The translations under genes were made by a program, and so were the position numbers. Of a stretch of 64,000 nucleotides of DNA, positions 1 to 8,527 are shown one piece after another (the first letter of the stretch is position 1; each line of letters begins with the position of its first letter). The notes under the pieces were generated by a model. That model did no database searches and was not told the DNA's origin. It was given only the letters and a program-made list of their open reading frames with translations. The stretch comes from Streptomyces sp. NBC_01429 (GTDB lineage Bacteria; Actinomycetota; Actinomycetes; Streptomycetales; Streptomycetaceae): positions 6,041,501 to 6,105,500 of the forward strand of contig NZ_CP109599.1 of the NCBI RefSeq assembly GCF_036231945.1. The letters are read 5' to 3'.

Positions 1-144
1 CCGTCCGGTCGGTAATACGCCACGCCGATGATCGAGTTCCGGACCGCTAGCCACCGGCAGTCGGGCAGACTCGAAGGAAACCCGCAGTAACTCCCCCTCT
101 CCAGATCCTCCTGATCCCGAGGTTCCCGAAAGAAGGTGGAACAC

Positions 145-1434
145 GTGGACCGCTGCGTCGTCCTGGTGGACGCCGGCTATCTGCTGGGCGCCGCCGCGAG
201 TCTCCTCGCCGGAGAACCGGCCCGTTCCCGCATCACCGTCGACCACGCCGCGCTCATCCAGGGCCTGCGCGAGCGGGCCGAGGCCGACACGGAACAGCCG
301 CTGCTCCGCATCTACTGGTTCGACGGCGCCCCCGACCGGGTCCCGCAGCCCGAACACCGGCGGCTGCGCGTCATGCCCCGGGTCACCGTGCGCCTCGGTG
401 CGCTCACCCGCAGCGACGGGCGCTGGGCCCAGAAGGGCGTCGACGCCGCGATGCACGCGGAGCTGACCGAGCTGGCCAGGAACCGGGCCTGCTCCGACGT
501 GGTGCTCGTGACGGGCGACGGCGATCTGCTGCCCGGTCTGATGTCGGCCAAGGAGCACGGCGTCGCCGTCCACCTGTGGGCCGTCCAGGCCGCCGACGGG
601 GACTACAACCAGTCCGAGGACCTGGTCGCCGAGGCCGACGAGCGGCGGGTGCTGGACCGGGCCTGGATCACCAAGGCCGTCCGCGCCAAGGAGCTGGGCG
701 GGATCTGTCCGCCGCCGCCCGCACCGCGCCCCGAGATCGCGGCGATCCTCTCCGCGCCGCTGCCCGAGTCCGCGCTCGCCGCCTCCGCCGAGGGCGCGGA
801 GCGGGCCGCGCGGGACGCACGGGCCGCCGAGGGGCGCGCCGCCCCGGCCGCGCCGCCCGCCGCCGAGCGCGCCCCCGAACCCCACCCCGCCGCCTCCGCC
901 GCCGGGACGAAGGGCGTGCCCACGCCCAAGGACCTGGCGGGGCTGCGCGCTCCCGGCACCGACCGGGCCGCCGACGTCCGGCCCGACCGGGTTCCGGCCA
1001 ACGCGACGCTGCGCTGGTCCTCCGACAAGGGCTGGATCGAGCGCCCCGGCGCCGCCGCGGCCGGCGAGCCGCCCGAGACGGCGTCCCTGCCCACGCTGGC
1101 GCAGCTCACCAGCGCGGAGCAGCGCTGGGCCGACCGCGAGGAGGACATCACGACGGTCGGCGGCGACCCGTTCGAGGTCGGACAGGTCTTCGCCCGCCGC
1201 TGGATGGAACGGCTCCCGGACGGCGGCCATGTGCAGAAGCTGTCCGTCATGTATCCGCGCGTACCGCACCGCATCGACGGCGAACTGCTGCGCTACGCGG
1301 CGCGCTTCGGGCTGCTCGCCCACAAGGACGACCAGATCGACGAGCACGACCGCTACGCGATCCGCGCCGGGTTCTGGCGCGAGATCGACGTACGGGCGGC
1401 GGCGGAGAACGTCAACGCGGCTCCCGGCTCCTGA
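145..1434 (+). CDS. NYN-domain (PIN-like) protein
   Basis: 429 aa. The N-terminal ~150 residues look like an NYN/PIN-like nuclease domain: a buried strand VVLVDAGYLLGAA with an early Asp, and later DVVLVTGDGDLLPGLM carrying an acidic cluster typical of metal-dependent RNases of this fold. Then comes a long Ala/Pro/Arg-rich, probably disordered linker (about residues 200-330) and a conserved C-terminal ~100 residues (from FEVGQVFARRW) that resembles no domain I can name. The GTG at 145 is chosen because GAAGGTGG lies 5 nt upstream; a GTG three codons earlier would overlap that ribosome site. RNA cleavage is inferred from the fold only. The bases before it hold only its presumed promoter region. 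Confidence 0.8.
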   Translation: MDRCVVLVDAGYLLGAAASLLAGEPARSRITVDHAALIQGLRERAEADTEQPLLRIYWFDGAPDRVPQPEHRRLRVMPRVTVRLGALTRSDGRWAQKGVDAAMHAELTELARNRACSDVVLVTGDGDLLPGLMSAKEHGVAVHLWAVQAADGDYNQSEDLVAEADERRVLDRAWITKAVRAKELGGICPPPPAPRPEIAAILSAPLPESALAASAEGAERAARDARAAEGRAAPAAPPAAERAPEPHPAASAAGTKGVPTPKDLAGLRAPGTDRAADVRPDRVPANATLRWSSDKGWIERPGAAAAGEPPETASLPTLAQLTSAEQRWADREEDITTVGGDPFEVGQVFARRWMERLPDGGHVQKLSVMYPRVPHRIDGELLRYAARFGLLAHKDDQIDEHDRYAIRAGFWREIDVRAAAENVNAAPGS

Positions 1435-1513
1435 CCCGGTTCCGGTCCCGGTCCCGGCCGGGTCCCCGCCCCGCCGCCCGCCGCGACGTCGGGGACCCGT
1501 AAGGTCGTTGCTC

Positions 1514-2494
1514 GTGAGTACGGTGTGCGTGGTGCGCGATCTGGTGAAGACGTACCCCGCCGCGCGCGGTGGCCGAGGGGCCCCCGGGACACCGGCGGTG
1601 CGGGCCACCGACGGGATCTCCCTCGAAGTGCGGCGCGGCGAGATCTTCGGTCTGCTCGGGCCCAACGGAGCGGGCAAGACCACGCTCGTACGGCAGCTCA
1701 CCGGCCTGATGCGGCCCGATTCCGGCGAGGTCCAGCTCCTCGGGCACGATCTCGTGCGCCACCCCGAGCGCGCCGCCCGGCTCATCGGCTATCTCGGCCA
1801 GGAGTCGAGCGCGCTCGACGAGCTGACGGTCTCCCTGGCCGCCGAGACCACCGGCAGGCTGCGCGGGCTGACGCTCAGGGCGGCGCGGGCGGAGCGGGAC
1901 GAGGTGCTCGCGGAGCTGGGGCTGACCGAGATCGCCGGGCGGCCCCTGAAGAAGCTCTCCGGCGGCCAGCGGCGGCTGGCGTGCTTCGCGGCCACGCTGG
2001 TGGGGGAGCGGCCCGTCCTCGTACTGGACGAGCCCACCACCGGGATGGACCCCGTGGCGCGGCGCGCGGTGTGGTCGGCGGTGGACCGGCGGCGCGCCGA
2101 GCACGGCGCGACCGTGGTGCTGGTCACCCACAACGTCATCGAGGCCGAGACCGTCCTCGACCGGGTCGCCGTGCTGGAACGGGGCAAGGTCATCGCCTGC
2201 GACACCCCGGCGGGGCTGAAGCACGAGGTCGCGAACGAGGTACGGGTGGAGCTGGTGTGGCGCGAGCGCGCCCCGCTCGACGTTCCCGAGGTCGCTGCGC
2301 TGCGCGGATCCGCGCAGGAGTCCGGGCGCCGCTGGGTGCTGCGGCTCGCGCCGGACGAGGCGCGCGCGGCGGTCGCCGCGGTGACCGGCGGCGCGGCGTT
2401 CGCGGCGCTGGACGACTTCACGCTGGCGACGCCGAGCCTGGAGGATGTCTATCTGGCGCTGGGCGGCCGGGCGAAGGGGCTGGTGAAGGCGTGA
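1514..2494 (+). CDS. ABC transporter ATP-binding protein (ABC-2 exporter type)
   Basis: 326 aa. Walker A GPNGAGKTT (about residue 53), signature LSGGQRR, Walker B VLVLDEPTTGMDP and the switch His in VTHNV are all intact, so this should be an active ATPase. The C-terminal ~90 residues form the extra domain common in DrrA/CcmA-like exporters. GTG 1514 is preferred because the protein opens directly with the family strand VCVVRDLVKTYP; a TTG lies two codons upstream. It is followed by its membrane partner, and together they would form an efflux or membrane-remodelling exporter of unknown substrate. Confidence 0.9.
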   Translation: MSTVCVVRDLVKTYPAARGGRGAPGTPAVRATDGISLEVRRGEIFGLLGPNGAGKTTLVRQLTGLMRPDSGEVQLLGHDLVRHPERAARLIGYLGQESSALDELTVSLAAETTGRLRGLTLRAARAERDEVLAELGLTEIAGRPLKKLSGGQRRLACFAATLVGERPVLVLDEPTTGMDPVARRAVWSAVDRRRAEHGATVVLVTHNVIEAETVLDRVAVLERGKVIACDTPAGLKHEVANEVRVELVWRERAPLDVPEVAALRGSAQESGRRWVLRLAPDEARAAVAAVTGGAAFAALDDFTLATPSLEDVYLALGGRAKGLVKA

Positions 2495-2606
2495 GGCCGG
2501 ACGAAGCCATGAGCACGAGGACGGTCACGGCCCGCACCCGCGCCTCCCTGCCCGGCGCCTGCGGCGCACCGACCACAGCGAACGTACCGAACAGGAGCAG
2601 CGCCAG

Positions 2607-3443
2607 GTGAGCATCGTGCCCGCGGAGGCCGTCTCCGGGAGAATCCGGACCGGCCGGGACACCACCCAGGGGACGGCGGACGGCGCCCCCGCGCCGCTCG
2701 CCCCCCGCGCGCGGCTGCTGCCCTCGCTCGCCGCCGTCTACCGCGCGCAGCTGTCGCGGGCGCGGGTCGCCCGGATCCCGCTGCTCTTCGTGGCGACCTT
2801 CCAGTCCGTCGGGATCATGATCCTGATGCGCGGGGTCGTCGACGGGGGCGGCGAGGCGCGGGCGGTGGTCGCCGGGTCCAGCGTGCTCGTCGTGGCGTTC
2901 GTCGCGCTCAATCTGCTCGCCCAGTACTTCGGCCAGCTGCGCGCGAGCGGCGGGCTCGACCACTACGCGACCCTGCCCGTGCCGCCCGCCGCCGTGGTGC
3001 TGGGCGCGGCCGGGGCGTACGCCTCCTTCACGGTGCCCGGCACCCTGGTCACCGCCGTCACCGGCAGCGTGCTGTTCCAGCTGCCGCTGACGCATCTGTG
3101 GGTGCTGGTGGCGGTCATCCCGCTCTCCGGCGCCGCCCTCGCCGGTCTCGGCGCCGCGTGCGGGCTGCTGGCGCCGCGCCCGGAACTGGCCACGCTCCTC
3201 GGGCAGCTGGGGATGTCGGCGGCGCTGCTGCTGGGCGTGCTGCCCGCTGACCGGCTGCCGGGACCGGTGGGGTACGCGCGCGATCTGCTGCCCTCCACCT
3301 ACGGCGTCGAGGCTTTCGCCCGTACGTTCGACGCGCACCCCGACTGGTCCGCGGTCGCCCTCGACCTCGGTGTCTGCGCGGCCGTCGGCGTCTGTTCGCT
3401 GGCGGTGGCGACGTGGGCCTACCGGCGGGCGGCGGTCCGGTGA
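2607..3443 (+). CDS. ABC-2 type transporter permease
   Basis: 278 aa with a hydrophilic N-terminal ~45 residues and six likely membrane segments, the arrangement of ABC-2 permeases (daunorubicin-resistance type). It is the membrane half of the exporter whose ATPase precedes it by 112 nt. In that gap a 33-codon reading frame starting at ATG 2509 ends on the TGA that overlaps this GTG start; it might couple translation, but its sequence is low-complexity and I do not call it a gene. Substrate unknown. Confidence 0.85.
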   Translation: MSIVPAEAVSGRIRTGRDTTQGTADGAPAPLAPRARLLPSLAAVYRAQLSRARVARIPLLFVATFQSVGIMILMRGVVDGGGEARAVVAGSSVLVVAFVALNLLAQYFGQLRASGGLDHYATLPVPPAAVVLGAAGAYASFTVPGTLVTAVTGSVLFQLPLTHLWVLVAVIPLSGAALAGLGAACGLLAPRPELATLLGQLGMSAALLLGVLPADRLPGPVGYARDLLPSTYGVEAFARTFDAHPDWSAVALDLGVCAAVGVCSLAVATWAYRRAAVR

Positions 3444-3477
3444 GGCGGCCCGCCGCCGGGCCTGGCACGATGGCACA

Positions 3478-4218
3478 GTGACCGCACCGCTGACGCCTCC
3501 CCACCAACCGCCGCACGACGACCCCTGGCAGACACCGCCGCCCGGGCTCTCCCCGTACTCCGGGTCCGGAGCGGAGCGGGACAGCGACTTCGACCTGAAA
3601 TCGGAGCTGCGCCAGGGCGTGGCGGTGCTGGTGGCGGTGGCCCTGGTGGGCCTCGCGCTCGGGCTGCTGTGGATGTGGCTGGCGCCCCGGGTCCCGCTCG
3701 TCTCGGACGACACGGCGGTCTTCCTCAAGGACACGGAGGGCGAGGAGGCCATCGCGGCGGACGGCACGTTTCTGCTGCTGGCCCTCGGCTTCGGGGTGCT
3801 GAGCGCGGTGCTGGTCTTCCTCTTCCGGCGGCGCGGCGGGATCGCGGTCGTCGCCGGGCTCGCGCTGGGCGGCGTCCTGGGATCGGTGCTGGCCTGGAAG
3901 TTCGGCGCGTGGCTGGGCCCCACGTCGGACGTGGTGGCGCACGCCAGGGCGGTCGGCAAGGGGGTCACCTTCGACGCGCCGCTCGAACTGAACGCGAAGG
4001 GCGTGCTGCTGGCGTGGCCGGTCGCCGCGATGGTGGTGCATCTGGCGTTGACGGCCCTGTTCGGGCCGCGCGACCCGGAACCGGAGTGGGACTGGGGCCC
4101 GGCCCCGATGTACGGGACCCCCCACACGCCTCCCGCACCCCAGGCGTCCCCGGCGCCCCACATGCCCGAGGCTTCCCAGGCGCCCCGGAGGCCCGGCGGG
4201 GACGAGCCGCGCGGCTGA
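3478..4218 (+). CDS. DUF2567 family membrane protein
   Basis: 246 aa. A Pro-rich cytoplasmic head (about 1-40) leads to four predicted membrane segments (VAVLVAVALVGLALGLLW, LLLALGFGVLSAVLVFLF, IAVVAGLALGGVLGSVLA, GVLLAWPVAAMVVHLAL) and a Pro-rich tail. This matches actinobacterial DUF2567 proteins, whose function is unknown. GTG 3478 is the start that gives the usual short head. It ends convergently with the deacylase gene, with a shared hairpin between them. Confidence 0.75.
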   Translation: MTAPLTPPHQPPHDDPWQTPPPGLSPYSGSGAERDSDFDLKSELRQGVAVLVAVALVGLALGLLWMWLAPRVPLVSDDTAVFLKDTEGEEAIAADGTFLLLALGFGVLSAVLVFLFRRRGGIAVVAGLALGGVLGSVLAWKFGAWLGPTSDVVAHARAVGKGVTFDAPLELNAKGVLLAWPVAAMVVHLALTALFGPRDPEPEWDWGPAPMYGTPHTPPAPQASPAPHMPEASQAPRRPGGDEPRG

Positions 4219-4243
4219 CGCGCGTGCGCTCTTTTAACAGGCC

Positions 4244-4286
4244 CTTCTTCAAGAGGCGCGAGAGGCGCACGCCCCTCTTGAAGAAG
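4244..4286. terminator. Bidirectional terminator-like hairpin
   Basis: Perfect 13-bp arms CTTCTTCAAGAGG and CCTCTTGAAGAAG with a 17-nt loop, placed between two convergent genes, so it can serve both. The right half is partly repeated: AAGAAGAGCCGT occurs at 4281 and again at 4298, where the second copy encodes the last residues of the minus-strand gene. Confidence 0.7.
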
Positions 4287-4294
4287 AGCCGTTC

Positions 4295-4804
4295 CTAAAG
4301 AAGAGCCGTCCGGCCGATCGGCGCCAGCGTCGCCCCGGTGAGGGACGCCAGGTCCGCCGGGGACAGTTCGACCTCCAGGCCCCGGCGGCCCGCCGAGACA
4401 CAGATCGTCGCGTGCCCGCCGGCCGAGGCGTCCACCACCGTACGCAGCCGCTTGCGCTGGCCCAGCGGTGAGATGCCGCCGCGCACGTACCCCGTCGTAC
4501 GCTCCGCCGCCGCCGGGTCGGCCATCGTGGCGCGCTTGCCGCCGACCGCCGCCGCCAGCGCCTTGAGGTCGAGCGAGCCGGCGACCGGGACGACGGCCAC
4601 GGTGAGTTCGCCGTCGACGTCCGCGACGAGCGTCTTGAAGACCCGCTCGGCGGGGACGCCCAGCGCGCGGGCCGCCTCCTCGCCATAGGAGGGGGAGGCG
4701 GGGTCGTGCTCGTACGCGTGCAGCGTGTACGACGTGCCCGCGGCGGTCAGCGCGACCGTCGCCGGAGTTCCGCCGGTCTGCTGCTTCTTGGTCTTCTTCG
4801 CCAA
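4295..4804 (-). CDS. ybaK: YbaK/EbsC-family Cys-tRNA(Pro) deacylase
   Basis: 169 aa, usual family length. Members hydrolyse misacylated tRNAs, mainly Cys-tRNA(Pro), after prolyl-tRNA synthetase errors. Family hallmarks are visible: the YGEEAARALG region, VFKTLVADVDGELTVAVVP, the conserved Lys in LDLKALAAAVGGKR and the GYVRGGISPLGQRKR segment. The start is TTG at 4804, with GGGAGAG 8 nt upstream, giving MAKKTKKQQ. Transcribed independently of the next gene downstream. Confidence 0.88.
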   Translation of the reverse strand: MAKKTKKQQTGGTPATVALTAAGTSYTLHAYEHDPASPSYGEEAARALGVPAERVFKTLVADVDGELTVAVVPVAGSLDLKALAAAVGGKRATMADPAAAERTTGYVRGGISPLGQRKRLRTVVDASAGGHATICVSAGRRGLEVELSPADLASLTGATLAPIGRTALL

Positions 4805-4836
4805 GGCCGCTCTCTCCCGGTCTCAGTTGGGCGGTC

Positions 4837-5577
4837 TCAGTTGGGGCTGTTCGGCGCGTGGGTCAGATCCACCGCGGGCAGCGACGGAAGATGGCGGATC
4901 ACCGCCGTCTCGGCGCGCAGCAGCTTCAGCTCCGCGCGCAGCCGGTCCGCGACGTCGGGCGCCTCCAGCAGCCGCTGCCGGGTCGGGATGTCGAGCACGG
5001 CCGCCGCCGCCACCAGGTACGAGACCACCGAGGGCTCGTGCGGCAGCTCGTCGCTCCTGGACAGCGAGCGCTCCCGCGCCCCGGCCAGCCGCTTCTGATA
5101 GCTCTGGAACGCCCGCAGCACCCCCTCGGCGAGCGTGGCGGCGCCCTCGCCCGTCTCCTCGGGCAGCTCCTCCAGCTCACCCGTCAGATACGGGCCGCTC
5201 GCGTCGACCGACAGCAGCCGGGCCCGGGTGGTGCCGGTGGCGACCACCTCGAAGCTGCCGTCGGGACGTTCGCGGATGGTGGCCGTGTCCGCGACACAGG
5301 CCACCGGGTGGAAGGCGGCGAGGGGATCGGGGCCGAAGCCGGTCGCGGGGCCGCGCTCGGGCGGCGCGCTCCCGTCCGGCATCCCCGGCGCGGTCGTCGC
5401 GACTTCGTGCCCGTCGCGGATGGCGACCACGGCGAAGCGGCGCGGCTCGGACTCGTCCGTCTTGAGCAGCTCGCGCATGATGGCGCGATAACGCTCCTCG
5501 TAGACGTTCAGCGGCAGGACGAGGCCCGGGAACAGCACCGCGTTCAGCGGGAAGAGAGGGAGGCGTGCGGTGGTCAC
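4837..5577 (-). CDS. LON peptidase substrate-binding domain protein
   Basis: 246 aa. Starts LPLFPLNAVLFPGLVLPLNVYEERYR, the classic opening of the Lon N-terminal (PUA-like) domain; no AAA or protease domain follows, so it is a stand-alone LON_substr_bdg protein of unknown client. The C-terminal ~90 residues are helical. Start is GTG at 5577; a TTG three codons upstream (MTVVTTARL) is an alternative, and neither has a strong ribosome site. The upstream same-strand gene ends 11 nt before, so co-transcription and translational coupling are likely. Confidence 0.85.
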   Translation of the reverse strand: MTTARLPLFPLNAVLFPGLVLPLNVYEERYRAIMRELLKTDESEPRRFAVVAIRDGHEVATTAPGMPDGSAPPERGPATGFGPDPLAAFHPVACVADTATIRERPDGSFEVVATGTTRARLLSVDASGPYLTGELEELPEETGEGAATLAEGVLRAFQSYQKRLAGARERSLSRSDELPHEPSVVSYLVAAAAVLDIPTRQRLLEAPDVADRLRAELKLLRAETAVIRHLPSLPAVDLTHAPNSPN

Positions 5578-5588
5578 AACGGTCAAGC

Positions 5589-6599
5589 CTAATGGCCGCG
5601 GGCCCGGCTCCGGTCGGCCCGGCGTCGCAAAGGCGTCGCCGAGGCCACCTGGATCCGTACCGCGTCCCGCGTTTCCAGGAACCGGGCGAGCGGATCCTCG
5701 GTCAGACAGATCCACGGGAACGAGGTGGCGTACGGCCCGATCAGCCGGAACTGGTCGAGCGCCGCCGTCCACCGCCCCCGCTCCACCAGCACGAACGCCA
5801 GCAGATTGCGTACCTCCGCCGGCCACGGGTCGTCCGGGCCGTAGGCGGCCGACAGCTCGATCGCCAGATCGGCCGCCGCGTCGATCCGGTCCGCCTGGAG
5901 CGGTGTCGGCTCCCCGCCGAGCAGTTGGACGAAGGCCGCCCGCGCCGGCAGCGCCTGTACCAGGGAGCCCGGCAGGGCGTCCAGCGCCGCCTGCTCAGCG
6001 AAGTCGAAGCACTCGCGGTGCGAGCCGTACCAGTGCGCCGAGAGGTACTTGAGCGCCGCTACATGACAGCCGTAGTGGTGCGACGAGCGCTGTACGGCCT
6101 GTTCCCACAGCGCCTCGAACGCGGAGTGCGGGGCGTGCGAGCCCCGCGCGTGGTCCAGCGCCACGCGCCAGGGCACCGGGTCGCGCGGGTCGCCGTCCGC
6201 CGCCGCGTCGATCAGCGGGCCCGTCTCGCGCAGCCGCTCCGCGCGGGCCGGCGACTCCCAGGCCCGGTGCACGGCCAGCTCGGCCCGGACCAGGGCCGCG
6301 TCCGGATCGTGCGGCGCGGCCCGCAGCCACTCCGTCAGCCAGCCGTCCCGGCTCTTGGCGAACGCGGCCAGCCGCGTGACGTACCGGTCGCGGTTCTCCC
6401 ACTCGGCCGCCTCCCGGGTGGCCGCGAGCACCTTGGCCGCCCGGTCGTACTCGCCGAGCGCGGCGGAGACGAGCGCCGGCGCCAGCCGGTCGTCGGGCGC
6501 GTCGAGCAGCACCTCACGGTCCGGCGGCAGCCCGGCGGCGAGGTGCGGGGTGTGCCGGACCATGCGCGCGGTGCTGATCAGGGCGCGGAGAAAAGACAT
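5589..6599 (-). CDS. Conserved helical-repeat (TPR-like) protein
   Basis: 336 aa, no membrane segments or signal peptide. Rich in amphipathic helices with Ala/Leu spacing (for example residues after EVLLDAPDDRLAPALVSAAL and LAFVLVERGRWTAALDQFRL), suggesting tetratricopeptide-like repeats; no catalytic motif is seen. I place the start at the second ATG (6599, MSFLRALI), as the upstream ATG adds only four residues. It is upstream of, and probably co-transcribed with, the Lon-domain gene. Function unknown. Confidence 0.7.
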   Translation of the reverse strand: MSFLRALISTARMVRHTPHLAAGLPPDREVLLDAPDDRLAPALVSAALGEYDRAAKVLAATREAAEWENRDRYVTRLAAFAKSRDGWLTEWLRAAPHDPDAALVRAELAVHRAWESPARAERLRETGPLIDAAADGDPRDPVPWRVALDHARGSHAPHSAFEALWEQAVQRSSHHYGCHVAALKYLSAHWYGSHRECFDFAEQAALDALPGSLVQALPARAAFVQLLGGEPTPLQADRIDAAADLAIELSAAYGPDDPWPAEVRNLLAFVLVERGRWTAALDQFRLIGPYATSFPWICLTEDPLARFLETRDAVRIQVASATPLRRRADRSRARGH

Positions 6600-6653
6600 G
6601 GTGCGGACCATTGAAAGCGGGCCCGGACCGGGGCGCCAGGGGGTCAGCGTGAA

Positions 6654-6670
6654 GCTTTCGTATCGAAAGC
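6654..6670. repeat. 17-bp inverted repeat GCTTTCG-TAT-CGAAAGC
   Basis: Perfect 7-bp arms with a 3-nt loop, 35-50 nt beyond the stop of the minus-strand membrane protein and upstream of the helical-repeat gene on the same strand. It could be a terminator for the former or an operator for the latter. GAAAGCGGG also recurs at 6613, which slightly favours a protein-binding site. Confidence 0.45.
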
Positions 6671-6704
6671 GGGTGGATCGCCCGCCGGGCGGCTCATCCC
6701 CGGC

Positions 6705-8306
6705 TCATCCCCGGCGCAGCGCCCTCGTCGCGCCCGCCGTGACCGTCGTCGCCAGGATCCAGCCCAGGACCGTCAGGGCCGCCGCCGCCCACTGCCAGCC
6801 GCCCGACACCAGCCAGTAGCCGTCCTGCCCGAAGTCGATGACGGGGATCAGCAGATCGAGTGAGTAGAGCGCCGGGTTCCACGCCGGGTGCTCCTCGCCC
6901 CGCAGGGCCGGCGGCGCGTTGCGCGCGAAGGCCACCGTGCTCGCCCCCCACAGCACGGCCATCCACAGCGCCGCCCGCCCCGGACGGTAGCCGTACGCCA
7001 CCGTCCAGTCCTGGATGTAGCCCCAGACCTTCCCGGCCAGCGACAGCGTCTCGCGGCGGCGGCGGTGCTTGGCGAGGAGCACCTCGCGGGCGTCCGCGTC
7101 CTCGCCGCTCTGCCGCAGGACCTGCGCCAGCCGTTCGTACGGCTCGGGGGAGTACTCCGGCGTCGCCGCCGCCAGCCACTCCAGGCGCCGGATGAGCGGG
7201 AAGTGGCCGAACGGGACGAGGTTCTCGTAGGTGAAGCCGCCCATGCCCAGACCGCCGGGGCCCGGCCAGCTCGTCGACATGTCGATCAGGGTGACGATCC
7301 GCGCGCCGCTCAGCACCACCCGGCCGTCCTCGATGTGGTCGCAGGTGAAGCGCAGCTCGGGGGTGACGATCCGGCGCAGCGACAGCTCCTCCGCGGCGGT
7401 CAGGAAGAACCGCGCCTGGTCGACGTCGACCGCGTCCCCGAACCGGCCGTCGTCCAGCCGCACCCCGCCCCGGCACTCGAAGCGCTGGAGCCGGGCGCCG
7501 AGCAGGGCCGCTGACCCGGCCCCGATGCCGTGCGGGGGTGTGATGCCGTGGTGGCCGGCGTCGTCGTTCACCCACGCGCCGGTCATGTGCAGCGAGCGCT
7601 CGACCGTCAGCTGAGGCGCGTTGAGCGCGCGCCGCTCCTCCGCCGCGCGCAGCCGGCTGCCGCGCAGACTCAGCGACACCCCGATCTTCGCGCCCCGCAG
7701 ACTCACCTCGCCGTATGTCTCGATCTGATCGGCCTGGAGATCCTGCGCGACGACCAGCCCGTCGGCCGCGATCGCGCGGCCGGTCCGGTCCGGCCGTACG
7801 TCGATCTCGCTGATCAGCAGATCCGTGCCGATCTGGGCGTCCGTCAGCCGGATGCCCCGGTCGACCCGGCAGCGGGGCAGATGGAGATCTCCCTCGGTGT
7901 GCAGCCGGGCGGCCTCCAGCCGGGGGATCGCACAGCTCACCATGCGTAACGTGGTGAAGTGCGACTCGGGCAGCACCACCTCGTTCTCGAAGCGGCAGTA
8001 GGTCAGCTCCACATACGGCGCGATCGTGCCGCCCGCGAGGTTGAGCGTCCCGGTGATCTGCACACCGCACAGCTTGAGCGCCGCCACTCTGCCGGGCAGC
8101 GCCGTGGGGCCGCTGAGCAGCAGCAGGGCGACCACCCGGGCGCGCACGCTGCGCTCCGTGCCCCAGGGGCGCGGCGCGAAGGGGTCGTTGAGCAGGGGGT
8201 CCGAAGTGCTCAGGTCGTACGTACTGCCGTTGCGGAACGACTGCCACATGCCGAGTTCCGCCGCGCTGAGCCAGTCGGGAGATTCGTCGTACTGCGGCTC
8301 GGTCAC
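6705..8306 (-). CDS. Membrane-anchored repeat protein (often labelled membrane-associated oxidoreductase)
   Basis: 533 aa. Residues ~60-400 are built of short repeating strands (LNLAGGTIAPYVELTYCRF, GVSLSLRGSRL) resembling a right-handed beta-helix/pentapeptide-like solenoid, followed by three or four C-terminal membrane segments (AALWMAVLWGASTVAF; LDLLIPVIDF; WQWAAAALTVLGWILATT). Actinobacterial relatives carry the label oxidoreductase, but I see no cofactor-binding motif, so enzymatic activity is unsupported. GTG 8306 is chosen for GGAGG 7 nt upstream. The region before it carries the three 23-bp-spaced repeats described separately. Confidence 0.7.
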   Translation of the reverse strand: MTEPQYDESPDWLSAAELGMWQSFRNGSTYDLSTSDPLLNDPFAPRPWGTERSVRARVVALLLLSGPTALPGRVAALKLCGVQITGTLNLAGGTIAPYVELTYCRFENEVVLPESHFTTLRMVSCAIPRLEAARLHTEGDLHLPRCRVDRGIRLTDAQIGTDLLISEIDVRPDRTGRAIAADGLVVAQDLQADQIETYGEVSLRGAKIGVSLSLRGSRLRAAEERRALNAPQLTVERSLHMTGAWVNDDAGHHGITPPHGIGAGSAALLGARLQRFECRGGVRLDDGRFGDAVDVDQARFFLTAAEELSLRRIVTPELRFTCDHIEDGRVVLSGARIVTLIDMSTSWPGPGGLGMGGFTYENLVPFGHFPLIRRLEWLAAATPEYSPEPYERLAQVLRQSGEDADAREVLLAKHRRRRETLSLAGKVWGYIQDWTVAYGYRPGRAALWMAVLWGASTVAFARNAPPALRGEEHPAWNPALYSLDLLIPVIDFGQDGYWLVSGGWQWAAAALTVLGWILATTVTAGATRALRRG

Positions 8307-8342
8307 GGCCGCGCCTCCGCTTCCCCGTGTGCGTACAGATGG

Positions 8343-8397
8343 TCCGAACAACTGATGACAGCCGGTCCGTACAACTGCGGGCAGTTGCTCCGTACAA
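8343..8397 (-). promoter_or_regulatory. Three direct repeats at exact 23-bp spacing
   Basis: On the minus strand the element is TTGTACGGA, TTGTACGGA, TTGTTCGGA; the plus-strand copies start at 8389, 8366 and 8343. They lie 37-91 nt upstream of the membrane-protein start. A nested palindrome CAACTGC-GG-GCAGTTG (8372-8387) overlaps the middle copy. Spacing of about two helical turns suggests cooperative binding of a regulator; the protein is unknown. Confidence 0.5.
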
Positions 8398-8468
8398 ACG
8401 TTGTTCCCTCTCCGTGGCGTACTGAACACAATGAGTGACACTGATGGTGTGCGGCGCTGGTGGCGTTA

Positions 8469-8487
8469 TGTATCAGCCAGTGATACA
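8469..8487. promoter_or_regulatory. Operator-like palindrome upstream of hisD
   Basis: TGTATCA-gccag-TGATACA: perfect 7-bp arms, AT-rich against a GC-rich background, ending 40 nt before the hisD start. A possible -10 (GAGAAT, 8515-8520) would place this just upstream of the -35 of a leaderless hisD transcript. I do not recognise the motif as a known Streptomyces box. Confidence 0.5.
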
Positions 8488-8527
8488 GGCGTCCGGCGGC
8501 CCGGTCCGGTCTGCGAGAATTGACCCC

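Noticed and set aside
2509..2610. 33-codon frame between the ABC ATPase and permease genes, ending in GTGA overlap
   Set aside because: Low-complexity Arg/Thr/Ser sequence without a ribosome site or recognisable features; kept only as a note in the permease entry.
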